The notes under the pieces: model-generated
What the model was told of the DNA's origin: nothing
The model's database searches: none
The model's input: only the letters and a program-made list of their open reading frames with translations
Part shown: one piece after another, positions 8,922 to 17,880 of the stretch
How positions within the stretch are numbered: position 1 is the stretch's first letter
How the letters are laid out: each line of letters starts with the position of its first letter
Translations under genes and position numbers: made by a program
NCBI GenBank assembly: GCA_000024525.1
Contig: CP001769.1
Location: forward strand, 7,845,001-7,909,000
From: Spirosoma linguale DSM 74
GTDB taxonomy: Bacteria > Bacteroidota > Bacteroidia > Cytophagales > Spirosomataceae
Direction of reading: 5' to 3'
DNA: 64,000 nt

Positions 8922-10445
8922 CTAGCGAGCGGGGCAATTAACTTTATAGCTCCAGACCGTTTGCCCTGTTACCCGTACGGTCACATAACGCTTGCCATAC
9001 GACAGCTTCTTCGACAGGTTATTCAGGCTTTGGCTATCTTTTATTGTACTGCCATAGTAGCTGAATATAGGCTTACTATCTTTCTTGACGTCTTTGGCCG
9101 GGCTGTCGAAAATTTCGATTTTGTCGGGCCAGGCATCCGTGTAATAATCGAACAGGAAAGCCCCTTTTTCGGTAGTCATATCGTATTCGGTCGTGACAAC
9201 AGACGCGCCCTGTGCATTCTGATAACTCATCCCATTCCGTTCATCGCTGCAATGCGCCTTTTCGAGGGGGTATGGTTTTTTATCTATTTGAGATAGTGCA
9301 TCTTCATCCCATACGGGCTTTTCCTTTTTCACGAAAAAGTAATAAGCGATTCCGCCCGCAATCAGGAACAGCAATAACAGCAATAGCAAACCCATACAGC
9401 CTAACCCTTTTTTAACGGGTGCCATCGGATCGGGGAGCACAACCGGAATCGGATAGTCGGTCTGGTTACGAGTAAACGTATGGGTTTTTACCAATGGGGT
9501 ATTTGGTGCCTGTGCATCGTAACACTGAACAGCTTCGCCATAAAATACATCCTGACGAACCAGATGGCCTGTTGCGTCCGATGTTGCCAACACAGACAAG
9601 CCCTGATAATTGAGCTGGACTTTGTGATTGGGCACCGGTGTCCCGCGCTGGTTAATGACCTGGAACGTGATGGAAAACGGCAGTCGGGTTAGCCAGATTA
9701 AATACGGCTGAGCAGGATCGCGTTCATCAATATAGACCGGCTGGCGGTTAGTTATCTCACCGTTGGCATCCGTTTGCCAGACCGTGAGTTCACTGAGGTA
9801 GGGAATATGTGATAGTTGGGCTGTTCCATATCCATCTGTAACTATGCTGAGCTGGCGATTTTCAACGGATATGAACAAGGGTTCGTGGGCTGATGGCAGA
9901 TTACTGCCCGTATATTTTCCTTCCAACGTTAGGGCAGTGGTGCCAAACTTGACACCAGGTATTTCCCGGATAATACCTCGCGGAGCCTTATCGTCGTCAT
10001 AGGTAAACCCCCAATTGGTCAGAACAAACTGAGGATTATCTATCGAACCAAATACCAGGATAAATTCGTCAGAAGGTACTTCCAGCAAACTCTCAACACT
10101 CTTACGCAAATGCAGATACTGTGTACGGTCGTACTCGCCAGTATTCTTTCGGGCATAGCGGATGATGTCGCGAAAAAGATGGCTGATTTGTTCATCGAGG
10201 TGTGGTATTAGCCGTTGTCGTTCGTCGGGTGTAAATGACGACAAAGGGCTATGACCTCCGGCAACATCTGAGTACCAGCTAATCTGATCGCGTTTTACCC
10301 CCCCAATCATCGGTTCCGCAAAAATGCGTTGTTGGTTATCCAGAAATAGCCCACGTACCTGCTCGTACCGTTTAATATTTTCGCCAACGTTGACGAATAC
10401 CGGGCGTAGTTTTGTGAGTGGAGTGGTTAGAATCGAGCGTTTCAT
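8922..10445 (-). CDS. SrfA-like domain protein with membrane anchor (paralogue 1 of 3)
   Basis: A 507-residue protein. Residues 1-165 are the domain shared with the next two genes: LRPVF at the start, then FAEP, ISWY, a G..P turn, ER, and a closing LTNWGF. The same landmarks are known from SrfA proteins of enterobacteria. Residues about 200-330 look like two Ig-like or carboxypeptidase-regulatory beta domains (TVWQTDANGEI, FQVINQRGTPVPNHKVQL). A transmembrane helix lies at about 345-370 (glycine and leucine rich, then YYFFVKKEK), followed by a C-terminal domain of about 130 residues with two cysteines, probably outside the membrane. No signal peptide is seen, so the SrfA-like part should be cytoplasmic. 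The gene is 27 bp after its paralogue. Confidence 0.7.
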   Translation of the reverse strand: MKRSILTTPLTKLRPVFVNVGENIKRYEQVRGLFLDNQQRIFAEPMIGGVKRDQISWYSDVAGGHSPLSSFTPDERQRLIPHLDEQISHLFRDIIRYARKNTGEYDRTQYLHLRKSVESLLEVPSDEFILVFGSIDNPQFVLTNWGFTYDDDKAPRGIIREIPGVKFGTTALTLEGKYTGSNLPSAHEPLFISVENRQLSIVTDGYGTAQLSHIPYLSELTVWQTDANGEITNRQPVYIDERDPAQPYLIWLTRLPFSITFQVINQRGTPVPNHKVQLNYQGLSVLATSDATGHLVRQDVFYGEAVQCYDAQAPNTPLVKTHTFTRNQTDYPIPVVLPDPMAPVKKGLGCMGLLLLLLLFLIAGGIAYYFFVKKEKPVWDEDALSQIDKKPYPLEKAHCSDERNGMSYQNAQGASVVTTEYDMTTEKGAFLFDYYTDAWPDKIEIFDSPAKDVKKDSKPIFSYYGSTIKDSQSLNNLSKKLSYGKRYVTVRVTGQTVWSYKVNCPAR

Positions 10446-10472
10446 ACACAGACTATGTAAGCGTGGGGTCTA

Positions 10473-11882
10473 TCAGATTTCGACTATGTTCACTAGAGTA
10501 CGTTCACCTTCTTGCCTGATCGTGCTGGTTATGGCAAATCGGTCATTTCCATGGATTGTCAGTATGGTAAAGGGTATATCAACGTCGGTGGAGGTACGCC
10601 GTTTGTAGCACAAAACTTCAATTCGGTAAGCTCCAGGATACACCTGTTCCCAGTAAATATTTTCCTGTGGTTGATCGGTCAGGTTGTCGTCTTTGGCATT
10701 GGCATCGATATCCAGCACACCCTTACACCCGAAACAGTCCGCTTCTCTATTCTGGTAATAAATAATATTATCGGCGGGGTCCGTAACGATCAGGTCAAGG
10801 TCGTCGATTGTTTCCCAGCGTAGATTGATGTTGAAGGCTCCCCGTTTACCTTGCAGGCCGCTGGAATCCAACTCAATTGTGTGTTCGGTCGTCTTAACGG
10901 GAATCTCTATACGTTCGTCCGCGTAACCAGTGTGCGTTACATACACCACAACAGATTCTTCCTCACGAATGGGTACCGCCGGGAAGGTAACCAATCCCTC
11001 GGATGAACTTTGACGACGCTGCTCTGTCACACTGGTTGTGACACGGACATCTGCCTTCGACAGCGGGCGTTGCGTCTTTTTATCAATAATTCTAAATTGT
11101 ATGGTCTGCTCCCAGATCGACGGTTGCAGGGATAGTACTGTAATCAGAGGAACAAATCCGGTGTCGATCAGGTCAGCAATGGTCCGGTCGAGTGTAATGG
11201 CTGTTGTCGCCCGACGGTATTCATCAGCGGATGCCTCAATCAGAAAATGGGGAAAATCGAAAGGAAAGATGTCCTGAAAACTCACATTCCCTTCCGCATT
11301 CGTTTGTAGTGATCGAGTTTGGTTTTCGTACTGCAAGGTGACACGAACATTCGCCAGAGGAACCCGAGTCAGACCATCGACCAGTTTTACATTGACCATT
11401 AGCCGAGGTGGAGGTAGCCGCTGCGTTAACTTTCGGATAAGGCCTCGTGGCGGATTAAAATCACGACGCAGAAATCCCCAGCCCACCAATACCGGACGCT
11501 TACCTACCAAAAAAATATTTGCGTAATCCGGAATCTCCAGACAGGAATCGAGCATCCGGCCCAGGTCTTCATTATCCTGATAATTTTTGATCAACTCATA
11601 AGCTGCATCGACATAGTATCGCAGGAGAGCCTTCGTTCGCTCTTGACGTTCGGGTGATAAGTCGGCATACGGAATGACTTCGCCAGATAGTTCCGTTTGC
11701 CACCGGATTTGTTCCTCAGTGGCCAGAGGTTCGGCAAACAGCACATAGCAGTTATAAGGAGTCAGTAGCGTTTTGAGCATCTGAAACCGCCGGGCCGTTT
11801 CGCCAAATCCAGTGCCAAAAACGGGCCGCAGACCTGCCAAGGTAGTACTTGCCAGCACTTGTCGGTTGGTGGGCGTTATCAT
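10473..11882 (-). CDS. SrfA-like domain protein with Ig-like and DUF2135-like C-terminus (paralogue 2 of 3)
   Basis: A 469-residue protein with no signal peptide or membrane segment. Residues 1-150 are the SrfA-like domain (LRPVFGTGFGE, LFAEP, EQIRWQTELSGEVIPYADL, ERQER, VLVGWGF). Two carboxypeptidase-regulatory-like beta sandwiches follow, at about 165-235 (VNVKLVDGLTRVPLANVRV) and 262-335 (RPLSKADVRV). The last 120 residues match the pattern of YfaP/DUF2135: NLRWETIDDLDLIVTDP, a CFGCKG turn, ENIYWEQVYPGAYRIEV. The function is unknown; such domains often bind partners or calcium. The gene starts 4 bp after the subtilase gene stops, so the two are surely translated from one transcript. Confidence 0.72.
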   Translation of the reverse strand: MITPTNRQVLASTTLAGLRPVFGTGFGETARRFQMLKTLLTPYNCYVLFAEPLATEEQIRWQTELSGEVIPYADLSPERQERTKALLRYYVDAAYELIKNYQDNEDLGRMLDSCLEIPDYANIFLVGKRPVLVGWGFLRRDFNPPRGLIRKLTQRLPPPRLMVNVKLVDGLTRVPLANVRVTLQYENQTRSLQTNAEGNVSFQDIFPFDFPHFLIEASADEYRRATTAITLDRTIADLIDTGFVPLITVLSLQPSIWEQTIQFRIIDKKTQRPLSKADVRVTTSVTEQRRQSSSEGLVTFPAVPIREEESVVVYVTHTGYADERIEIPVKTTEHTIELDSSGLQGKRGAFNINLRWETIDDLDLIVTDPADNIIYYQNREADCFGCKGVLDIDANAKDDNLTDQPQENIYWEQVYPGAYRIEVLCYKRRTSTDVDIPFTILTIHGNDRFAITSTIRQEGERTLVNIVEI

Positions 11883-11886
11883 AGGA

Positions 11887-14106
11887 TCAGAAGACAGGAA
11901 GCTGCCGTTTTAGTCGCTGTATTTCTCTCCGCAGACTATCCGTCATGGTTGCACAGGCATCTCGAGGCAACTGACGGCTAGCCATCAACGCTTTATCCAG
12001 TTGAATCATCGGCCCAACCGGGTGAACGTTATTGACAAATGGAATACCTGTCTGTACCAGAACCTCCCGAATCTGAGTCGGCGACAAGTCGGGTCGGATG
12101 GATTTAATGAGCGCTACTCCACCCGCTACGATAGGGGTAGCCATGCTGGTTCCATCCAGAAAATCGTATCCTCCACCTGCCACGGCATTGTAGATCTGTT
12201 CGCCGGGGGCGGTCAGGGTTGTTGCCGATCCATAGTTGCTGAACGTGGCCAGTCGAATCTGACCGTTTGCGCCCGGCAAGGCAGCTGCCGAGACATTGAT
12301 GGTGTACGGTGTCGTATTCATGGGGTCGAATTTGGCGGGTAACCCATCGTTCCCGGCCGCTTTAACGACCACAATTCCATTGCGAGTTGCTTCACCAAAC
12401 AACTGGTTCCAAAGCCTTTGTTCCGATTGATAGCCGCGTGTCTGTTGGTAGGCTCTGGCCCAGGACTCCTGCTCGGATTCGGGCATCGTTTTGAGTCGGG
12501 CGACAACGGGAGGGGGTAGGGCTGAGCCTAATGACAGGCTAATGATCTGTGCTCCGTGTTGAATCGCATACTGAATACCGAAAACCAGCGCCAGCGAACG
12601 AATTCCGCCTACGTCACTTACCTGAATAGACATAACCCGGCAACCTGGTGCGATACCTGACGATCCTTCACCATTATTAGCAAACCCGGCCACAGTACCG
12701 GCTACGTGGGTACCATGAAGCCCACCTGTTACACTCTTCGTATTAACCTCATTGTTGCCCGCTGGTACGTTGCGTGGCTGAACGAGTTGACCAGTTAATT
12801 CTGGATGATGAGTATCGAATCCATCATCCAGAACGGCAACGATCACTTCCGGCAAGCCGCGTGTAATATTCCAGGCATCAAACGCCCGAATAGCACTAAA
12901 ATACCAGCCCTTTTTATGATCGATAAGAGCCGGATCGTTGGGTACAGCGCTTGCCTGGAACAGGTGTTCGTCGAAGACAACATAGACCTCTGGCATTTTT
13001 TCCAGCCGTTGCCGCCAGACTTCGCGTTGGTTAGCCGGAAATTCGACCTGAATAGCCTTATAAATTGTATCGAATGCCACAACGTGAACCTCATCGGTAG
13101 GGTAGTCTTTTTTTAGCTTATCGGCAAATTTGACCAGATCAGCCTCTTTTTTCAGGAAGACGTTCAGGCGGTTGCCGACTACGGGTCGCTTGAGCGAATC
13201 GGTTGGGTCATTGATAATTTGCGTAGTGTCGACCGGAGGGAGCTGTCCGGCTCCCCGGTCGGGTAGATTAGGGCTAATGGAGCGACCTGTTTCCGGACTG
13301 CCAGGATGACCAGGTAACCACGATGGCCAGGCGGTTGGCCAAAACCAGTACAGCAAAGCGAATAGCAATAATAAACCGAGTAATCCGGCCAGCAAGCAAC
13401 CACAGCCGCCAGGACCGGTTGGTCCGACAGGGCCCGCCGGACCAACCGGTGCGCTTGTCCAACCCCAGCGAGGCCACCAACTGAACCAGCTCCACCATGA
13501 CCGACGTATTGCAGTATCCGTGTTAGTGGTTACCTCATTGTTAAGAGCGTTGACCGGTACTGTAGGCGGATTGGGATTTGCCGGATTCGGCGTTGTTGAA
13601 ACTGGTAATTGGTGTTTGAGGTACTGGCTAACCCGAAAACGTTCCTGACGACTCCGATCCGAATCGAAGCCCCAAAGCACCAGTACGATGCTATCACCAT
13701 TGGTGAGCACGCATTCTGGACCCGGTACTTCGATGGCCAATCGCAGCAGGGTTCCCATTTGCTGGGTTTCGGTTTGCGGAGATTGCTCGAGTTCATGGGC
13801 CAGTTCGCGGGCGGCTGTCAGTTGGGTATCGAGTAATTGACTGACCCGGAGTCGTTCTGCAGCGGGCAGATCGGGCAGCGGAGTACCCTGTCGAAAGGCT
13901 TCTGAAAACCAGCGTGCTTCTGTCCGAACCAGATCGGCGGGAGCGGGAATAAATGGCTCAGCCAACAAGTCAGCACTAGCGGCTCCCAACCGATTACGCA
14001 ATAGATCGCGCAGTTGGGCATACCGACTATGGACAGGCTGAGCCAGCCACATGACCGGTCGGTAAGCCGTGAGGTATGTACTGAAAATGGGATAGCGAGC
14101 AGGCAT
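11887..14106 (-). CDS. SrfA-like domain fused to membrane-anchored subtilisin (S8) protease (paralogue 3 of 3)
   Basis: A 739-residue protein starting at the ATG at 14106 (MPARYPIF); an upstream in-frame start at 14172 would overlap srfC and precede the conserved domain. Residues 1-150 are the SrfA-like domain (YRPVM, LLAEP, ARWFSEAF, ER, VLVLWGF). A Trp/Pro-rich linker and a short GPxGPx stretch lead into one transmembrane helix at about 255-275. Then comes an I9-like propeptide (about 325-395) and an S8 peptidase domain. Its triad is visible as Asp in AVLDDGFDTHHPE (about 425), His in HGTHVAGT (about 464) and Ser in DGTSMATP (about 655), with the oxyanion Asn in AAGNDG. The topology places the protease across the membrane from the SrfA-like domain. 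It starts 19 bp after the srfC stop. Confidence 0.9.
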   Translation of the reverse strand: MPARYPIFSTYLTAYRPVMWLAQPVHSRYAQLRDLLRNRLGAASADLLAEPFIPAPADLVRTEARWFSEAFRQGTPLPDLPAAERLRVSQLLDTQLTAARELAHELEQSPQTETQQMGTLLRLAIEVPGPECVLTNGDSIVLVLWGFDSDRSRQERFRVSQYLKHQLPVSTTPNPANPNPPTVPVNALNNEVTTNTDTAIRRSWWSWFSWWPRWGWTSAPVGPAGPVGPTGPGGCGCLLAGLLGLLLLFALLYWFWPTAWPSWLPGHPGSPETGRSISPNLPDRGAGQLPPVDTTQIINDPTDSLKRPVVGNRLNVFLKKEADLVKFADKLKKDYPTDEVHVVAFDTIYKAIQVEFPANQREVWRQRLEKMPEVYVVFDEHLFQASAVPNDPALIDHKKGWYFSAIRAFDAWNITRGLPEVIVAVLDDGFDTHHPELTGQLVQPRNVPAGNNEVNTKSVTGGLHGTHVAGTVAGFANNGEGSSGIAPGCRVMSIQVSDVGGIRSLALVFGIQYAIQHGAQIISLSLGSALPPPVVARLKTMPESEQESWARAYQQTRGYQSEQRLWNQLFGEATRNGIVVVKAAGNDGLPAKFDPMNTTPYTINVSAAALPGANGQIRLATFSNYGSATTLTAPGEQIYNAVAGGGYDFLDGTSMATPIVAGGVALIKSIRPDLSPTQIREVLVQTGIPFVNNVHPVGPMIQLDKALMASRQLPRDACATMTDSLRREIQRLKRQLPVF

Positions 14107-14125
14107 GGTGACTCGTGTGGGTAGT

Positions 14126-16942
14126 TTAACACTGGTAATTGAGTTCCCGAATGATCGTTTCGAGCAACCCATTGATACGGGCGCGTTCAGGATCGGTTAG
14201 ATTCGCTTCGCGCAGTACATTATATTCGAACGACTGGTAAAATCCACTGAACCACTGACTGTAAAGGGATGATGCTGGATCTTCGACATCAGTCTGTAGT
14301 TGATGCTTACCAGGAACAGTCTGAACGACCTGACTAAATACAGGAGCGACCTCACCCGTAGGCAGCTGGTAAATGGCGTTGTTTTTGAATTTATCAGTCT
14401 CCGGAACCTCTCCCCATCCCATAGTATTGACAAAGGTGTTGATGGTTGCCCGGCCTATGCTCAACACGACTTCCAGATTCTGAGAATGCTGTAGGTAGGG
14501 ACTTACCAGGTTCGTAAGCTGTTTTTTTAGCTGTTCGCGTTCCATACTGCGTACCATTTCCTCAACCAGAATATCCGTTTCTTCGACAGCCAGACCAAAA
14601 TCCATTCGGAAACTGCCATCATTTCGAAAATCTTTCAGACGAATCACCCACTGTCCGAGCAGACTTTCGGCGTATTTGCCAGCCAGCGTTGGTCGTTCAG
14701 GCGCTGGAGCGGGCGGGGGGCTAGCGGCTGAAATCGGCCGATTCCAGGGCATGAGATTCTTTTTTAGTGTATCGATGGTTTCCTGTTGCCGGGTGGCCGA
14801 ATCGACTGGCGTGGTTGTTTCATGCCCATTGGCCTGATTGTTGTCTTTCAGGAACTGCTCAGGGTGATTTATGAGTTGTCGGGCCATTTCCCGATCCCAG
14901 AGTAATTTGCCATATTGCTCGGCCAGTGTGAACCGAGCCAGCAACTGCCCAAACTTCTTGTCTGCAATGAGTCGTAGCATTGGGTCTGTAACCTGGTCAC
15001 GACGTTTGCGGCTACGTTCTAGTTTTTCCTCGACCGAGCCGCCTTCGTAATGTTCACAAAGTGCTTTCCCGATTTCTTTTCGTACAAGCTGCAACGCTTC
15101 GGCAAGCTGCTCCTGTTTGATTCGTGGATGACTGGCCGGTAAGAGGTGCCGCAGCAGGTAACTTACTCCATTATTGCCCGGAGACATTGCTTCACGCCAG
15201 GCAACCATTGGCTCGATAAAATGCTGCTTTACAATACTGCTTCCAACGAATGAGGCTTCCAGGTCCTCAAAAACAGACTGATATCGATCGCTGTACTGCT
15301 CCAGATTTGTTTCGACGACATAGGCAGGTTCGCCGTATCGGGGATCCCGAACAAAAAAGGAGTTTTTAAATCCAGCGCCTTTTCCGGTCCATTCTTCAAT
15401 GCAATAGTCGGTGGTTACTTTCTTGAACTCATCGTTAAAGTGCGTGCCTAATCGTTTCAACCAGATTCGCTCATGGTCGCTCCGGGTATTATTGAGCGCA
15501 TCTTTAATTTCATTGTTTACTTTGGTGAATACGAGCGAGAATGGATTCACCCGATCTATCCCTCTTCGTAACTCTGCCGGTACGGATTCTGTCAACTGAC
15601 GTTCGCGGGTATCACGTTCGGTTGGGCTAGCGCCTACATTGGCTTTTATCCAGTCATAGACCATATTGAAATGATTCGGATTCCGCACGTTGGTTTGCGT
15701 ATCATGCAGGCAAAATGTCAGGCTGCTAATACCGAATGTATCGCTGTAGTTTCTGAATAGATAGTAAATTTTACCTCGTAGAAACGGCGCCATTGTATCC
15801 TGAGCTGGTCGGCCGGGTTTCCGGTGAGCTTCTTCCTCAATACCGCCCATAGTGCGGGCTCCGGGGAAATCGAGGATATCCGTATATTGAAGAAACTGAT
15901 GGCTTTCCGATTGTTCAAGTTCTTTGGGTAGCGGTAAAACTAACTCCGATGTTAGTGCTGTTAAAACACTTCGGTTTAGGCTAATCCGACGACCATCGTT
16001 TGTAGCTACACTAACGTTCCCTTTGTTTTCCAGATCATCGTTAAGCTCATAGAGACGAGCCACATCGACAATAGTTTGTGAACGGGGGGCAATCGCATCG
16101 AGCCCACACCGGATTTCGCGTACAAAATTCAAGGCCATCAACCCTTCTGATAAGGTATTGAAGACCTGGGTTGTGTACGTATCCTCATGCCAAAGGGGAG
16201 CAAAGGCTTCCCAGCGTTTCGATGGTTCAATTAGTGGAATCAGGCTGGCAATTTTACCCCAGTAATCATACTCATGCAACTTGATAATCAGACCTTTGTC
16301 GCCGAAGGCTTGTACTAAATAATCACGAATATCCAGCGTGTCGTCTTCATCGAAACCGGAGTGTCTTTTGGTCGAAGGGCCAGCCAGCGCCTGTAACTGT
16401 TTCACCCGGTTGTCAAGCTGCTCACTCTGGAGCAAGCTGGCATAAGGTGAATTGGTAATATTAGCGATGTAACCCGTAGCCATTAGCTTCACCAAATCGA
16501 CCTGATTGAGCAGACGCAATAGATATCCTTGCTCACCAGATTGATAAGTCGTGGTGAACCGGGTAACAATACCGGTTGATTCAGTACCTCCGCCAATGGG
16601 GTTGATGTGACGAATAAAATCAACCGGACCATCTTCATTCAGAATCTGTTTCACCTGAGCGGGCGTCATGCCGACTGTATCAATCAGCAAACCCTGCTGA
16701 CCTTCAAGACGAGCCAGATTAGAAACCAAGTAGGACTTGCCAACCTGACTTTCGCCAAAAATTGCCCAGGCTGGCCGTAGCATCGTTGCCTGTTCAAGGC
16801 GTTTGGCTTTCCGCCGAAGCTTGCCGAGGGTGTCAATGGTAGCAGGGCGTTTATCGGTTTGGTCGTATTTTTCGAGCCAGTCAATGCCACGCCGAATAAT
16901 CTGCTGAAGTTGCTGACTTTCCTGTTGTAATAATGGGAACAT
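14126..16942 (-). CDS. srfC: SrfC-like P-loop virulence-factor family protein
   Basis: This 938-residue protein has the features of the SrfC (Virul_Fac) family. There is an N-terminal P-loop FGESQVGKS at residues 62-70, a DILDFPGART motif near 355-365 that fits a Walker B / G3 element, and a LVFTKVNNE motif that resembles the G4 of GTPases. The C-terminal half is a long alpha-helical region. No signal peptide or membrane helix is seen, so it is cytoplasmic. In enterobacteria srfC is linked to srfA and srfB, whose biochemical role is not settled. Here it lies between the GrpE-like gene (60 bp upstream) and the subtilase fusion (19 bp downstream). Nucleotide specificity is inferred, not shown. 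Confidence 0.85.
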   Translation of the reverse strand: MFPLLQQESQQLQQIIRRGIDWLEKYDQTDKRPATIDTLGKLRRKAKRLEQATMLRPAWAIFGESQVGKSYLVSNLARLEGQQGLLIDTVGMTPAQVKQILNEDGPVDFIRHINPIGGGTESTGIVTRFTTTYQSGEQGYLLRLLNQVDLVKLMATGYIANITNSPYASLLQSEQLDNRVKQLQALAGPSTKRHSGFDEDDTLDIRDYLVQAFGDKGLIIKLHEYDYWGKIASLIPLIEPSKRWEAFAPLWHEDTYTTQVFNTLSEGLMALNFVREIRCGLDAIAPRSQTIVDVARLYELNDDLENKGNVSVATNDGRRISLNRSVLTALTSELVLPLPKELEQSESHQFLQYTDILDFPGARTMGGIEEEAHRKPGRPAQDTMAPFLRGKIYYLFRNYSDTFGISSLTFCLHDTQTNVRNPNHFNMVYDWIKANVGASPTERDTRERQLTESVPAELRRGIDRVNPFSLVFTKVNNEIKDALNNTRSDHERIWLKRLGTHFNDEFKKVTTDYCIEEWTGKGAGFKNSFFVRDPRYGEPAYVVETNLEQYSDRYQSVFEDLEASFVGSSIVKQHFIEPMVAWREAMSPGNNGVSYLLRHLLPASHPRIKQEQLAEALQLVRKEIGKALCEHYEGGSVEEKLERSRKRRDQVTDPMLRLIADKKFGQLLARFTLAEQYGKLLWDREMARQLINHPEQFLKDNNQANGHETTTPVDSATRQQETIDTLKKNLMPWNRPISAASPPPAPAPERPTLAGKYAESLLGQWVIRLKDFRNDGSFRMDFGLAVEETDILVEEMVRSMEREQLKKQLTNLVSPYLQHSQNLEVVLSIGRATINTFVNTMGWGEVPETDKFKNNAIYQLPTGEVAPVFSQVVQTVPGKHQLQTDVEDPASSLYSQWFSGFYQSFEYNVLREANLTDPERARINGLLETIIRELNYQC

Positions 16943-17002
16943 AAGTTGTGCTGGTTTCGGACTACTCTGTGGATTTATGCTATAGATCGAAAAAGGTTAT
17001 CA

Positions 17003-17860
17003 TTAATCGGCAATTATATCAGCGTATATCACAACTGTGCGTGACTGGCGCCTGATAACGGCAAATGAACGCCCTTCCCGAACTACCGTTCCACCCAGTC
17101 CGTGTGCGTTATGAATGCTGGGATCAACCTGCTGCGTCTCTTCGGGCGAAACAAAAAGGTAGTCGGTAAATTGAGTAGAAGCCCACTGGGCCACCTTGTC
17201 TAGTATGGCTCGTCGTTGAGGAATATAGTGTCCGGATAAGCTGTTTAGAAATTGGCTTAAGCCCGCATGTACCTGCCGCAATGCATCGGCAGGTACTTCA
17301 GCCCGGGCGTCGACTACCTCGCGGAGTTCCTGCCAGGCGGGTACAAGAACCAGCAGAAACTCACTCAAATTGCTGATTGAAGCTTGAGCCGCTTCATCCA
17401 GCAACTTATTGATAGCCTGCTCATCAGGCAACCGAAAAACCAGTTTAATGAACTCCTGCGTAGGAAATGCGCCCGCCAGCTCCTTTTTTAGTCGGAATGC
17501 CTCCAGTTCGGCCTGTTCGCGTCCTGCTTGTATATCCGCTATTTGTTGTCGATTTTTTTCGGCTTCCTGCTGTTGCTGAAGTTGTTGCCAACGCAAAATT
17601 TCAATCTGCTGGAGTAGTGGCCGCTGTTCGTCGATGGTTAGCAAATTCAGTCGTTCGACCACAATTTCGATGTCGCTCTGGGATAAAATGGTTTGCAGAA
17701 CCTGCTGCATCCAATGGCTATCGGAGGCAGCATCCTGCGCATACGGCAGGGCCAGATCCGGATTCTGTCGTAACCGGCCTATAACGTCGGCTCCCAACCA
17801 GGCAGATAGGTGTTGAGTGAGTTGGTCAATTGCGGTTACGGGCGTAGTGGGTTGACTCAT
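17003..17860 (-). CDS. coiled-coil protein with GrpE-like C-terminus (putative SrfB co-factor)
   Basis: A 285-residue protein starting at the ATG at 17860 (MSQPTTPVTAI); an upstream GTG-type extension to 17926 would overlap srfB. A Gln/Glu-rich coiled coil lies at about residues 95-150 (WQQLQQQQEAEKNRQQIADI). A helical region follows, then a C-terminal beta segment VDPSIHNAHGLGGTVV...RSFAVIRRQSRTVVIYADII. Both the architecture and this tail recall GrpE, the nucleotide exchange factor of DnaK (its FDP..HEA...G and VLRPA-V strands). It lies between srfB, which has an Hsp70-type ATPase fold, and srfC. A role as SrfB exchange factor is therefore attractive but is inference. It may otherwise be an unrelated coiled-coil adaptor. 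Confidence 0.6.
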   Translation of the reverse strand: MSQPTTPVTAIDQLTQHLSAWLGADVIGRLRQNPDLALPYAQDAASDSHWMQQVLQTILSQSDIEIVVERLNLLTIDEQRPLLQQIEILRWQQLQQQQEAEKNRQQIADIQAGREQAELEAFRLKKELAGAFPTQEFIKLVFRLPDEQAINKLLDEAAQASISNLSEFLLVLVPAWQELREVVDARAEVPADALRQVHAGLSQFLNSLSGHYIPQRRAILDKVAQWASTQFTDYLFVSPEETQQVDPSIHNAHGLGGTVVREGRSFAVIRRQSRTVVIYADIIAD

Positions 17861-17880
17861 ATAGCAATCCTGGGAAACGA

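Noticed and set aside
13390..13460. Collagen-like domain in the subtilase
   Set aside because: Only a few GPx triplets are present next to the membrane helix; too short for a collagen helix.
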